A stretch of 64,000 nt of DNA from Duganella fentianensis (GTDB lineage: Bacteria > Pseudomonadota > Gammaproteobacteria > Burkholderiales > Burkholderiaceae_D), in the NCBI RefSeq assembly GCF_009857835.1, contig NZ_WWCL01000001.1, forward strand, positions 744,001 through 808,000, given 5' to 3'. This document shows positions 54,826-63,403 of this stretch, piece by piece. The notes below the pieces were generated by a model, which saw only the letters and a program-made list of their open reading frames with translations, made no database searches and had not been told where the DNA came from. How positions within the stretch are numbered: position 1 is the first letter of the stretch; the number at the start of each line of letters is the position of its first letter. A program made the translations under genes and the position numbers.

Positions 54826-56607
54826 ATGAGCACAGAAGTAAAAGTGCCGAATATCGGCGACTTCGCGGATGTAGAAGTGATCGAAGTGATGGTCAAGGTC
54901 GGCGACACCATCAAGGTGGATCAGTCGCTGGTGACAGTGGAATCGGACAAGGCCAGTATGGAAGTGCCTTCTTCGCACGCAGGTGTGGTGAAGGAAGTGC
55001 TGGTCAAGGTTGGTGACAAGGTCAAGGAAGGCGTAACCTTGCTGCTGGTGGAAGCCAGTGCCGGTGCAGCTGCGCCTGCCGCTGTTTCTGCACCGTCGGC
55101 ACCGGCTCCGGCCGCTGCTGCTCCTGCAGCCGCAGCAGCCGCGCCTATCGTGGCGCCGGCTGGCAGCAGCTACAGCGGCCAGATCGATATCGACTGCGAC
55201 ATGATGGTGCTCGGTGGCGGCCCCGGTGGCTACTCGGCAGCTTTCCGCGCAGCGGATCTGGGCATGAACACCGTGATCGTCGAGCGTTTCAGCACGCTGG
55301 GCGGGGTCTGCCTGAACGTCGGCTGCATTCCGTCGAAAGCGCTGCTGCACGTGGCTTCCGTGATTGATGAAACCTCGCATATGTCGAACACCGGCGTGAC
55401 CTTCGCCAAGCCGACCATCGATATCGATCAGGTACGCAAGTACAAGGAAGGCGTGATCGCCAACATGACCAACGGTCTGGCCGGCATGGCCAAGGCCCGC
55501 AAGACCCAGATCGTACAGGGTGTTGGCCAGTTCCTCAGCGCTAACCACATCGAAGTGACTGCGGCTGACGGCAGCAAGAAAGTCGTGCAGTTCAAGCAGG
55601 CCATCATCGCTGCCGGTTCTTCGGTCGTGAAGCTGCCGTTCGTGCCGGAAGATCCGCGCATCGTCGATTCGACCGGTGCACTGGAACTGCGCCAGATTCC
55701 GAAGCGTATGCTGGTGATCGGCGGCGGCATCATCGGTCTGGAAATGGCCACCGTGTATTCGACCTTCGGTGCCCGCATCGATGTGGTCGAAATGATGGAC
55801 GGCCTGATGCAGGGCGCTGATCGTGATGCCGTTAAAGTCTGGCAGAAGTACAACGAGAAGCGCTTCGATAACGTCATGACCAAGACCAAGACGGTGGCGG
55901 TTGAAGCGCTGCCGGAAGGGATCAAAGTCACCTTCGAGGCAGCCGAAGCCGGTGCTACTGCGCCTGCTCCGCAAGTCTACGATCTGGTGCTGGTGGCCGT
56001 GGGCCGTAGCCCGAACGGCAAGAAGCTGGCAGCCGACAAGGCTGGCGTGATCGTGAGCGACCGTGGTTTCATTCCGGTCGACAGCCAGATGCGCACCAAC
56101 GTGCCTAACATCTTCGCCATCGGCGATCTGGTGGGCCAGCCTATGCTGGCACACAAGGCTGTGCACGAAGCGCACGTGGCAGCGGAAGCTGCTGCGGGCC
56201 AGAAGTCGCACTTCGATGTGAAGGTGATTCCGTCGGTGGCCTACACCGATCCGGAAGTGGCATGGGCCGGCATTACCGAAGACGAAGCCAAAGCCAAGGG
56301 CATCAAGGTCGAGAAGGGCCACTTCCCCTGGGCAGCTAGCGGCCGCGCTGTGGCCAATGGCCGCGCCGAAGGCTTCACCAAGGTATTGTTCGACGCTGAA
56401 ACCCACCGCATCATCGGCGGCACCATCGTTGGTACCCATGCGGGCGACATGATCGGTGAAATCGCACTGGCCATCGAAATGGGCTGCGACGGCACCGACA
56501 TCGGCAAGACCATCCACCCGCACCCAACGCTGGGCGAGTCTATCGGTATGGCTGCCGAAGTGTACGAAGGTACTTGTACCGACCTGCCGCCACCGCGCAA
56601 GCGCTAA
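54826..56607 (+). CDS. lpdA: dihydrolipoamide dehydrogenase (E3) with N-terminal lipoyl domain
   Basis: The product has 593 residues, about 120 more than plain E3. Residues 1-80 are a lipoyl domain with [13 protein letters not shown], joined by an Ala-rich hinge. The flavoprotein starts [20 protein letters not shown]; redox cysteines are in [17 protein letters not shown], and the C-terminal [10 protein letters not shown] carries the active-site His. It reoxidises dihydrolipoamide with NAD. The lipoyl extension is usual in betaproteobacteria. AGGAG lies 5 bases before the ATG and 9 bases separate it from aceF. Confidence 0.98.
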   Translation: MSTEVKVPNIGDFADVEVIEVMVKVGDTIKVDQSLVTVESDKASMEVPSSHAGVVKEVLVKVGDKVKEGVTLLLVEASAGAAAPAAVSAPSAPAPAAAAPAAAAAAPIVAPAGSSYSGQIDIDCDMMVLGGGPGGYSAAFRAADLGMNTVIVERFSTLGGVCLNVGCIPSKALLHVASVIDETSHMSNTGVTFAKPTIDIDQVRKYKEGVIANMTNGLAGMAKARKTQIVQGVGQFLSANHIEVTAADGSKKVVQFKQAIIAAGSSVVKLPFVPEDPRIVDSTGALELRQIPKRMLVIGGGIIGLEMATVYSTFGARIDVVEMMDGLMQGADRDAVKVWQKYNEKRFDNVMTKTKTVAVEALPEGIKVTFEAAEAGATAPAPQVYDLVLVAVGRSPNGKKLAADKAGVIVSDRGFIPVDSQMRTNVPNIFAIGDLVGQPMLAHKAVHEAHVAAEAAAGQKSHFDVKVIPSVAYTDPEVAWAGITEDEAKAKGIKVEKGHFPWAASGRAVANGRAEGFTKVLFDAETHRIIGGTIVGTHAGDMIGEIALAIEMGCDGTDIGKTIHPHPTLGESIGMAAEVYEGTCTDLPPPRKR

Positions 56608-56632
56608 GCTCGCGTAACAGGAAGCAGATAGA

Positions 56633-56659
56633 AGCCGGGACTAGTTCCCGGCTTTTTTT
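56633..56659 (+). terminator. terminator after lpdA
   Basis: AGCCGGGA and TCCCGGCT pair around CTAGT, followed by a T-run. It overlaps the last codons of the convergent HxlR gene. Confidence 0.9.
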
Positions 56660-57096
56660 ATTTCTTCCATGCCGATGTCGGCAGGCGACACCACGCGTCC
56701 TGAAGCGGCGCGGATCTGCACGGGCGGAATCACGCTACCGTCCTGCAGGTCGATCAGGCGAGCGGGCTGCTGGCAGTCGGCAAACAGCCAGCGGTCGCCC
56801 CACTGGCGCAGCGCCACCAGCGTGGTGACCAGATCCAGCCCCATGGGGGTGAGTACATATTCGAGGCGCTTGGCGTTTTCGGCGATGGGCTGGCGGATCA
56901 AGACCCCGCCTTCCACCAGTTTCTTCAGACGGGTGGTGAGCAGATTGCGCGACATCTGCAGATTCTGCTGGAAGTCGTCGAAGCGGCGTACGCCGGCGAA
57001 GGCTTCACGCAATATCAGTATGCTGCCCCATTCGCCTATCAGATCCACGGCCCGCGCCATCGGACAATTCTCTTCGGCCCATACCTTGCGCTGCAT
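56641..57096 (-). CDS. HxlR-family transcriptional regulator
   Basis: The product has 151 residues from ATG 57096. ENCPMARAVDLIGEWGSILI contains the conserved N-terminal Cys of redox-sensing HxlR proteins, followed by FDDFQQNLQMSRNLLTTRLK and the wing. Relatives YodB, QorR and HypR sense quinones, aldehydes or oxidants through this Cys. It is downstream of an Old Yellow Enzyme gene and a quinone oxidoreductase gene on the same strand, as expected for an electrophile-responsive unit. Twin inverted repeats at 59605-59669 are its likely operators. Confidence 0.9.
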   Translation of the reverse strand: MQRKVWAEENCPMARAVDLIGEWGSILILREAFAGVRRFDDFQQNLQMSRNLLTTRLKKLVEGGVLIRQPIAENAKRLEYVLTPMGLDLVTTLVALRQWGDRWLFADCQQPARLIDLQDGSVIPPVQIRAASGRVVSPADIGMEEIKKAGN

Positions 57097-57195
57097 AGTC
57101 GGTTTTCGTGCGAGTGAAAAATACGAACAGTACCATAGATGACAGCTGCCAGTCGTCATGCCGCTGGCAGCTGCGCACCGCTTGCTGGCAGCCGG

Positions 57196-58476
57196 CTAGC
57201 CTCGAGCGGTCTGGCGCTGATGCTGCTGGTAGCGGCGGATTCTGCGCTGGTCGTTCAGCACGTGGCTCAGCAGGGCGCTGCGCGCGCCATATTCTGGTGC
57301 GGGCGGCTGTCCGGCAGCCAGTGCTTCGATCTGGTGGTAGTACCACGCCGCCTGCGCCAGATTGTTCAGCGTGCGCCACAGGTGGGCGCGGCTGTTCGGC
57401 CCGAAATAGCCCTGTCCCAGCACTAGCCGTGCTTCCGGTATCGGCAAGGTCTCCATCCGGCCTGCGATCAGCTGGCTGGCCAGATCGGGTTGCAGGCAGT
57501 AAGGCCGTGCCAGCCCGATGAAATCGGTGGCGCCATCCTGCAGCGCCTGCACCATGCCGCTACGTGTGCGGAAGCCGCCCGTCAGCATCACCGGCATCTG
57601 CGCCACGCGCTTGATGGCACTGGCGTAGTCGAGGAAGGTGGCGATGCGCTGGCGTGTGCTGGCGCGAATCTGTTCGGCGGGCAGCGCGTCGAACATCACC
57701 AGATTTTCGTAGGTTCCGCCCGATACTTCCAGCACATCCACCTGACAGTCGTTGAGCCACTCGACTACTTGCAGGCATTCCTGCTGGGTGAAGCCGCCCT
57801 GCACGAAATCGGCCGAGTTAAGCTTGACGGCAACGCACATGGCCGGACCGACGCGCTGGCGTACCGCGCGCACCACGGCCAGCAGCAGGCGGGCACGATT
57901 GGCCAGCGAGCCACCCCATTCATCGCTGCGCTGGTTGGTGCGCGGGGAGAGGAATTGCGATAGCAGATAGCCATGCGCGGCGTGGATCTGCACGCCGTCG
58001 AATCCAGCTCGCTGCAGAATGGCTGCCGTATTGGCAAAGCGTTCGATAATGTCGTGCAGTTCGGCGCTGCTGGCGGCGCGGGGCTGGCCGAAGCTGTGTG
58101 CAAGATCGAGCCGGACTGCGGAGGCAGACAGCGGCTGGGCGCAGATCTGGCGCGGGCACTGGCGTCCCGGATGGCTGATCTGCCCCCACAGCAGGCTGCC
58201 GCCCGCATGGACCACATCGGCCCATGCGCGCAGCTTATCCAGGCCGCTGTTGTCCTCCACGATGACATTGCCGGCGCGTTCCAGATAGCGCCGGTCTATC
58301 ATGATATTGCCGCTGATGTGGGCGGCACTGCCGCCCGCACCCCAGCGCCGGTAAAGCTCCAGATGCGCGTTGCCGGGCCATCCTTCGGGCGTAGCCAGAC
58401 CTTCTGTCATGGCAGCTTTGATGAAGCGGTTCGCCAGTTGCTGGCCGCAGGCGAGGGTGTAGGGCTGCTCTATCAT
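57196..58476 (-). CDS. NADH:flavin oxidoreductase, Old Yellow Enzyme family
   Basis: The product has 426 residues from ATG 58476, with AAGGAA 7 bases upstream. The TIM barrel shows NRFIKAAMTEGLAT at the start, GQISHPGRQC, FDGVQIHAAHGYLLSQFLSPRTNQR with the substrate-binding His pair, YGG-like SDEWGGSLANRARLL, and GATDFIGLARPY. These enzymes reduce enones, quinones and nitro compounds with FMN and NAD(P)H. The length and C-terminus resemble the larger bacterial OYE-like proteins without the iron-sulfur half. Physiological substrate unknown. Confidence 0.92.
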   Translation of the reverse strand: MIEQPYTLACGQQLANRFIKAAMTEGLATPEGWPGNAHLELYRRWGAGGSAAHISGNIMIDRRYLERAGNVIVEDNSGLDKLRAWADVVHAGGSLLWGQISHPGRQCPRQICAQPLSASAVRLDLAHSFGQPRAASSAELHDIIERFANTAAILQRAGFDGVQIHAAHGYLLSQFLSPRTNQRSDEWGGSLANRARLLLAVVRAVRQRVGPAMCVAVKLNSADFVQGGFTQQECLQVVEWLNDCQVDVLEVSGGTYENLVMFDALPAEQIRASTRQRIATFLDYASAIKRVAQMPVMLTGGFRTRSGMVQALQDGATDFIGLARPYCLQPDLASQLIAGRMETLPIPEARLVLGQGYFGPNSRAHLWRTLNNLAQAAWYYHQIEALAAGQPPAPEYGARSALLSHVLNDQRRIRRYQQHQRQTARG

Positions 58477-58551
58477 CTCAGGCTTCCTTCTGATCGTTGC
58501 GGCGCATGTACGCATAGGTGCACGGCTGTGCCATGGTAGCGTAGTTGCACT

Positions 58552-59574
58552 TCATTGTGCATGGCCCTGGCCGGACTGGCCGCTGATATCGATGACGATT
58601 TTGCCGCGCGTATGGCCGCCAGCGAGCGCGCTGTAGGCCGCCGCCAGCTGGTCGAGTGGATAGATCCGGTCCAGTACGGGCTTGAGACGGCCAGCTTCTA
58701 CCAGTGCTGCCAGTTCGGCGAGCTGGGCGCCATCGGGACGGGTCAGCGGGCCGTGGAATTCGCCATCGCGGGCGGCGGCTTGATCGACGTAGCGCTGCAC
58801 CCCGGCTGCGGCCGCGCGGGCGATCGCTTCGGGCAAGCCGATGGACATCAGGGCGCTGGTATCGGACAGGCCTACCAGCCCGACGTAGCGGCCGCCGGGC
58901 GCCAGACTGGCGATGCCGCGCTCCGTCAGCGCACCGCAAACAGCATCGTACACCACGTCGTAGGGACCGAAATCTTCGAAGCGCTGGCTGCTGTAATCGA
59001 TGGCCTGATCGGCGCCCAGCTGGCGCAGCAAGGCCTGATTGGCGCTGCCGGCGGTGGCGCTGACGTGTGCGCCCAGATATTTGGCCAGCTGGATGGCGAT
59101 ACTACCCACGCCGCCGGCGCCGGCCTGTATCAGCAAACGTTCGCCCGGCTGCAAGCGGGCCCGTTCCCGCAAGGCCTGCCACGTGGTCAGGGCCACAGTT
59201 GGCAGGCTGGCGGCCTCGTAATGAGTAAGGCCGGCAGGTTTGCGTGCCAGCAGCGCGGGAGCGATAGCGACCCGTTCCGCATAGGCCCCGGCGCTGTGGC
59301 TGGGCAGGCGGGCATAGACTTCATCGCCGCGCTGGAAGCCGCTACCGGCCGGAGCGGTAAGCACCACGCCGGATATATCGAAGCCGGGAATATGGGGGAA
59401 GTTCAGCGGCATCAGCTGCTGGTAATGGCCGGCACGGATAGCCAGTTCCACCGGATTGATGCTGGCGGCATGGACTTCCACCATGACCTGATGTTCCTGC
59501 GCTGCCGGTTCGGGCAGGCTGCCATAGGCCACCACTGACTGATCACCATAGCCGCTTAGATATGCTGCACGCAT
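58552..59574 (-). CDS. zinc-independent quinone oxidoreductase, MDR family
   Basis: The product has 340 residues. The GroES-like half includes VHAASINPVELAIRAGHY and PGFDISGVV; the Rossmann half has LLIQAGAGGVGSIAIQLAKYLGA (family GAGGVG motif near residue 150) and LGADQAIDYSS. Catalytic zinc cysteines are lacking, as in QOR enzymes. It likely reduces quinones or enals with NADPH. It is the first gene of the leftward set ending in HxlR. A short gap of 75 bases separates it from the OYE gene. Confidence 0.93.
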   Translation of the reverse strand: MRAAYLSGYGDQSVVAYGSLPEPAAQEHQVMVEVHAASINPVELAIRAGHYQQLMPLNFPHIPGFDISGVVLTAPAGSGFQRGDEVYARLPSHSAGAYAERVAIAPALLARKPAGLTHYEAASLPTVALTTWQALRERARLQPGERLLIQAGAGGVGSIAIQLAKYLGAHVSATAGSANQALLRQLGADQAIDYSSQRFEDFGPYDVVYDAVCGALTERGIASLAPGGRYVGLVGLSDTSALMSIGLPEAIARAAAAGVQRYVDQAAARDGEFHGPLTRPDGAQLAELAALVEAGRLKPVLDRIYPLDQLAAAYSALAGGHTRGKIVIDISGQSGQGHAQ

Positions 59575-59604
59575 GTTTGCTACTCCTTAGGTTGAGATTT
59601 TAAA

Positions 59605-59627
59605 ATTAGTCTCGTATTTGAACTAAT
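59605..59627. promoter_or_regulatory. HxlR-type operator, copy A
   Basis: ATTAGT and ACTAAT flank 11 bases (CTCGTATTTGA). It is 31 bases upstream of the oxidoreductase start. Confidence 0.6.
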
Positions 59628-59646
59628 CTTCCGGCTATTTTATATT

Positions 59647-59669
59647 GTTAGTCTCTTTATTGAACTAAT
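59647..59669. promoter_or_regulatory. HxlR-type operator, copy B
   Basis: GTTAGT and ACTAAT flank 11 bases (CTCTTTATTGA). It starts exactly 42 bases after copy A, four helical turns, so dimers would stack on one DNA face. Confidence 0.6.
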
Positions 59670-59760
59670 TTTTGAAATTGTTGAGTGATTTAGTCTGGTA
59701 TATGCGCGCACCTGGGCGAGGGCGCTCGGGTGCCGCAAAAGAGGGGGAGGAGGGGAGAGT

Positions 59761-59788
59761 ATGGCGGCCACGCAGATCCGGCCGCCAT
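59761..59788 (-). terminator. hairpin after M20 peptidase gene
   Basis: ATGGCGGCC and GGCCGCCAT form a perfect 9-bp stem across 10 bases, 12 bases after the stop. No T-run follows. Confidence 0.5.
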
Positions 59789-59800
59789 GCGGGAGCGGGG

Positions 59801-61093
59801 TTAGCGGGTCAGGCGGTACAGCAGCAAGGCAGTGCGGATGGTGGCCCGTTCGATCGAGCTGATTTCCAGTTCTTCGTCAGGCGAGTGGGTGCCGCTGCCG
59901 GTGGCACCCAGACCGTCGAGGCTATCGAGCATGGGGGCAACGAACTGGATGTCGCCGGCGCCGCGCTCCCCGGGCGGGAAGGCGGGAATCTCGCCCAGCC
60001 CTGCATCGGCGCTGGTCTGCGAATAGATTTTCAGCAGGGCCAGATTGCCGGCCGTTGGCGCCATCGGCGGATAGTGCTCGTGGAATTCGATGCTGGCGCT
60101 GGTGCCGGGCAGGCTGGCTGCGACTATCGCACGCATCTTGGCATGGGCACGGTCGCGCTGTTCGTAGTTCAGGTAGCGCAGATCGCCTTTGACGCTGGCG
60201 TTCGGGGCGATGATGTTGTTCTTGCCCGCCACCTGTGCGCGGCTGCCTTCGACGCTGACGCCGGTGCCGCCGGCAATCAGGCCCGGGTTGAAGGTCAGAT
60301 CCGGTTCGATGACCTGCTGGCGGAAACCATCGAGTATGCGGGCCGCTTCGTAGATGGCGCCAAAGCCGGCACGCTCGCTGAACACGCCGCTCGAGTGTCC
60401 CTGTCTGCCCTGCACGGTGACTTCCCAGTCGGACGAGGCGCGCCGGCCTACGGTGCCGGTATCGCCGCCCTGTTTGTTGCGCGCAGTGTTTTCGAATGCC
60501 AGCGCCAGATCGCTGTGCTTGGCCAGCGCGAGCATGTCGGCCCGCGAGATTTCGACCGGATTGCCGGCATTTTCCTCGTCGCCCGTGAAGATGATGCTGA
60601 TGCGGGTGTTATCGAGTGCGCCGGCGCGCTTGAGCGCATGCAGGGCCTGGATCAGGATGACGTCGCCGCCCTTCATGTCCGTTACGCCCTGTCCGCGTAC
60701 CCGGTCGCCATTGCGCTGCCATAGCGCGACGGGGCTGTCCTTTTCGAACACGGTATCGAGGTGGCCGATCAGCAGCAAGCGCTTGCCCTGCTTGCCTTCA
60801 CGCGTGGCGATCAGGTGGCCGGCACGCTGCACGCTGGCCGGCATTTCGGCCCAGCGGGTCTGGAAGCCCAGCTGCTCGAACTGGGCGCGGAATAGCGCTC
60901 CCACGGCGCGCACACCTGCGTGATTCATGGTGCCGCTGTTGATGCTGACGGCGCGCTCGAGCAGTTGCAGGCCCTGTTCGTTGTGGGCTTTTACGTCGGC
61001 GACGATGCGCTGTTCGATAGGGGAGAGAGTGGCCGCCTGCACGGTGGCATAGGCCAGCGTGAGGACGGCAAACGCGATCTGCTTCAGGCTCAT
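59801..61093 (-). CDS. M20 family zinc metallopeptidase, glutamate carboxypeptidase-like, exported
   Basis: The product has 430 residues; ATG 61093 has GGAG 5 bases upstream. A signal peptide of 20 residues ends TVQA-A. Metal and catalytic motifs are LLLIGHLDTVF, GQGVTDMKGGD, the catalytic pair in FTGDEENAG, and the late His in GSGTHSPDEELEI. A lid dimerisation domain carries GRQGHSSGVF. It is like carboxypeptidase G2, which removes C-terminal glutamate; the true substrate here is unknown. Periplasmic location is predicted. Confidence 0.92.
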   Translation of the reverse strand: MSLKQIAFAVLTLAYATVQAATLSPIEQRIVADVKAHNEQGLQLLERAVSINSGTMNHAGVRAVGALFRAQFEQLGFQTRWAEMPASVQRAGHLIATREGKQGKRLLLIGHLDTVFEKDSPVALWQRNGDRVRGQGVTDMKGGDVILIQALHALKRAGALDNTRISIIFTGDEENAGNPVEISRADMLALAKHSDLALAFENTARNKQGGDTGTVGRRASSDWEVTVQGRQGHSSGVFSERAGFGAIYEAARILDGFRQQVIEPDLTFNPGLIAGGTGVSVEGSRAQVAGKNNIIAPNASVKGDLRYLNYEQRDRAHAKMRAIVAASLPGTSASIEFHEHYPPMAPTAGNLALLKIYSQTSADAGLGEIPAFPPGERGAGDIQFVAPMLDSLDGLGATGSGTHSPDEELEISSIERATIRTALLLYRLTR

Positions 61094-61196
61094 GGGCGCT
61101 CCGTCAGGGTGTAGTGAAGGACGCCGTAGCATAGCACTGTCAACGTGCCATGTTGTAGCCAGAATGCAGTCGCAGGGGAGGGCTTAGTTGATGGTC

Positions 61197-61379
61197 TTAG
61201 TTGACGGTGAACTGGGCGGGAATCTCGATGCCGCCGCTGCGGGCTGCTTCTGCATAGGCCTGCAGTTCCGCGATCACGGCTTGCAGCTGTTCCTGGCCGG
61301 GGTTGGCCTGAAACGATTTAATACGCTCGTTCATGAGCGTTACCTGTCTACTCCAGTCCAGTCGATTCGCTTTGCTCAT
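61197..61379 (-). CDS. small hypothetical protein
   Basis: The product has 60 residues from ATG 61379, with GGAG 7 bases upstream. It begins MSKANRLDWSRQVTLMNERI and looks largely helical, with EQLQAVIAELQAYAEAAR in the second half. It is not recognised. It lies 47 bases downstream of the TetR gene on the same strand. The longer in-frame version runs into the TetR gene and is rejected. Confidence 0.6.
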   Translation of the reverse strand: MSKANRLDWSRQVTLMNERIKSFQANPGQEQLQAVIAELQAYAEAARSGGIEIPAQFTVN

Positions 61380-61426
61380 ATATCTGCTCCATGTAAAAAA
61401 AGCAGTATAGACCAAATGATAAAATT

Positions 61427-62137
61427 TTACAGCGCCGGACGCTGCACGCCATGCAGGAACAGTTGCAGCCCCTGTTTCACGCGCGCCTGCCGCACTTCCA
61501 GCGACAGTGCCGATTCCTGCGGGAACAGCACGCTGCACATGCCGTCGCCCAGTACGCAGTTCAGCAGGTGGAAGGCCAGTACATCGCTGGAGAACTCGCT
61601 GCGCAGCTGCGCGCGTACGTCCGGACGGTCGAAGTAGCGCGCCAGTTCGACGCGGGTGCGCTTGGGACCCGCTTCGTAGAAGGTCTCGGCCAGCTCGGGC
61701 GAGGTGCGCGATTCACCTACTACCATGCGGTACAGCTGATAGGATTTGGGCTGCGACAGCAGCTCCAGAAAACGCAGCGCGAAATCGGACAGCACCTGTT
61801 CCATCGGGCGCATATCGGTTTCCATGCTCTGCATGCCTTCGAAGAAGTGGGCGCGGCGGCTGGCGATGACGGCGTTGAACAGGCCCACTTTGCCGCCGAA
61901 CTTCACATAGATGGTGCGCACGGCCACATGCGCTTCGCGCGCAATCATTTCCAGACTGACGCTGCCATAGCCTTTGTCGAGGAATAAACGGCCAGCCGTC
62001 TGCAACAGGGCCTGCTGGCGCGCTTCCTTGTCGGCGGCGCGCGGGCGGCCGGCACTTTTGCCGGCGCAAGGGGCGGTGTCAGGCAGGCTGGTGATTTCCT
62101 CGGGGTAATCAGTTTCGTCGAGGTCGTGGGCATTCAT
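61427..62137 (-). CDS. TetR-family regulator of EmrAB-type efflux
   Basis: The product has 236 residues from ATG 62137; starts at 62170 and 62206 are also possible and no Shine-Dalgarno decides. The DNA-binding domain is AGRLFLDKGYGSVSLEMIAREAHVAVRTIYVKF, in the usual TetR place near residues 50-85, preceded by a PRAADKEARQQ arm. The C-terminal ligand domain has a tetR_C-like FALRFLELL helix. It diverges from the EmrA-like gene, and a palindrome between them overlaps the pump promoter, so it very likely represses the pump. Confidence 0.9.
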   Translation of the reverse strand: MNAHDLDETDYPEEITSLPDTAPCAGKSAGRPRAADKEARQQALLQTAGRLFLDKGYGSVSLEMIAREAHVAVRTIYVKFGGKVGLFNAVIASRRAHFFEGMQSMETDMRPMEQVLSDFALRFLELLSQPKSYQLYRMVVGESRTSPELAETFYEAGPKRTRVELARYFDRPDVRAQLRSEFSSDVLAFHLLNCVLGDGMCSVLFPQESALSLEVRQARVKQGLQLFLHGVQRPAL

Positions 62138-62184
62138 GATCGTGAGTGTAGAGAGCTTGGATACCTTCATCGTAGTGGAAAATA

Positions 62185-62208
62185 AAATGAAATGCAATCG
62201 TTTCATTT
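62185..62208. promoter_or_regulatory. TetR operator candidate, 8-8-8 palindrome
   Basis: AAATGAAA and TTTCATTT flank TGCAATCG perfectly, just before the -35 of the emrA-like gene. A further TTTCATTTT half lies near 62249. Confidence 0.65.
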
Positions 62209-62209
62209 C

Positions 62210-62237
62210 TTGACTTTGCCAAGAAATGGGCCATAAT
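62210..62237 (+). promoter_or_regulatory. candidate promoter of emrA-like gene
   Basis: TTGACT at 62210-62215 and CATAAT at 62232-62237 with a 16-base spacer. Confidence 0.6.
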
Positions 62238-62273
62238 GCACCTCTCTCATTTCATTTTTTATTGGAGCAGCAC

Positions 62274-63392
62274 ATGTCCACTCAGCAAAATCAGGAACAG
62301 AAAGTGCTCAGCGCTGTCCCCGCCGCCCCGGCTGCGACGCCGCCTGCCAACCGCCGTGTAGTGGTGATTGCCGCCGTGATCGGGCTGGTCGCGCTGGCTC
62401 TGGGTGGCCGCATGTGGTACCGCAGCCATTACTACGTCGAGACGGAAAACGCCTACGTGGCTGGCCATGTGCACAATGTTTCGGCGCGCATTGCCGGTAC
62501 CGTGACCAAGGTGCTGATCGACGATAACCAGATGGTGCATGCCGGTGATGTGATCGCAGAACTTGATCCATTTGATCAGCAAGTGAAAGTGGAGCAGATC
62601 CAGGCGCAGATCGGTTCGGTCGAGCAGCAGATCGCCCAGGCCGACGCCCAGATTGCGCAAGTGCAGGCGCAGGCCAGCGCTGCAACTGCGCAGGTGGCCC
62701 AGTCTGAAGCCCAGCTGGTACGGGCCAAGCAGGACGCCGAGCGTTTCGGCCAGCTGTATAACAGCCAGATGAAAGCCGTGTCGAAAGCAGAACTCGATGC
62801 TGCCGTGGCAGCCCGCGCCAGCGCGACGGCCGATGTGACGGCCCGCAAGGATAGCGCGGCCGCCGCCAAAGCCCAGATCAGCGCCGCCCATGCCGCGCGT
62901 GATGTGCTCAAGGCGCAGGCTTCGGTGCTGCGTGTGCAGCTCAAGGACGCCCAGCAGCAGCTGGCTTACAACCGCGTGCTGGCCCCGGTCGATGGCCGCA
63001 TCGGCAAGCGTACGGTGGAAGTGGGCCAGCGCGTCACGGCCGGCCAGCAGCTGACGGCCATCGTGCAGGAAAACGTCTGGCTGACGGCCAACTTCAAGGA
63101 AACCCAGCTGGCTGAACTCAAGCCGGGCCTGGAAGTAAAAGTCAGCATCGATGCAATTCCTGGCAAGGAGCTGATCGGCAAAGTGGAGAGCTTCGCTCCG
63201 GCCTCCGGCGCCCAGTTCGCGCTGCTGCCAGCCGATAACGCCACCGGTAACTTCACCAAGATCGTCCAGCGCGTGCCGGTGAAAATCGTCTTCAAACCGG
63301 AAGATGTGAAAGCCCTCGCTGGCCGTCTGGTGCCGGGCATGTCGGCCATTGCCGAAGTCTCGCTGAAAAATTCCGGCGCTGCTGCCCACTAA
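62274..63392 (+). CDS. emrA: EmrA/HlyD-family membrane fusion protein
   Basis: The product has 372 residues; ATG 62274 is chosen, with GGAG 6 bases upstream. A single N-terminal span (VVVIAAVIGLVALALGG) near residues 29-45 anchors it. TENAYVAGHVHNVSARIAGTV starts the lipoyl-like half, a long Ala/Gln coiled coil follows to about residue 215, and NRVLAPVDGRIGKRTVEVGQ closes the lipoyl domain. It bridges the inner-membrane EmrB pump to an outer-membrane channel. The emrB-like gene follows 11 bases on. Confidence 0.95.
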   Translation: MSTQQNQEQKVLSAVPAAPAATPPANRRVVVIAAVIGLVALALGGRMWYRSHYYVETENAYVAGHVHNVSARIAGTVTKVLIDDNQMVHAGDVIAELDPFDQQVKVEQIQAQIGSVEQQIAQADAQIAQVQAQASAATAQVAQSEAQLVRAKQDAERFGQLYNSQMKAVSKAELDAAVAARASATADVTARKDSAAAAKAQISAAHAARDVLKAQASVLRVQLKDAQQQLAYNRVLAPVDGRIGKRTVEVGQRVTAGQQLTAIVQENVWLTANFKETQLAELKPGLEVKVSIDAIPGKELIGKVESFAPASGAQFALLPADNATGNFTKIVQRVPVKIVFKPEDVKALAGRLVPGMSAIAEVSLKNSGAAAH

Positions 63393-63403
63393 GGAGCTGC
63401 CTC

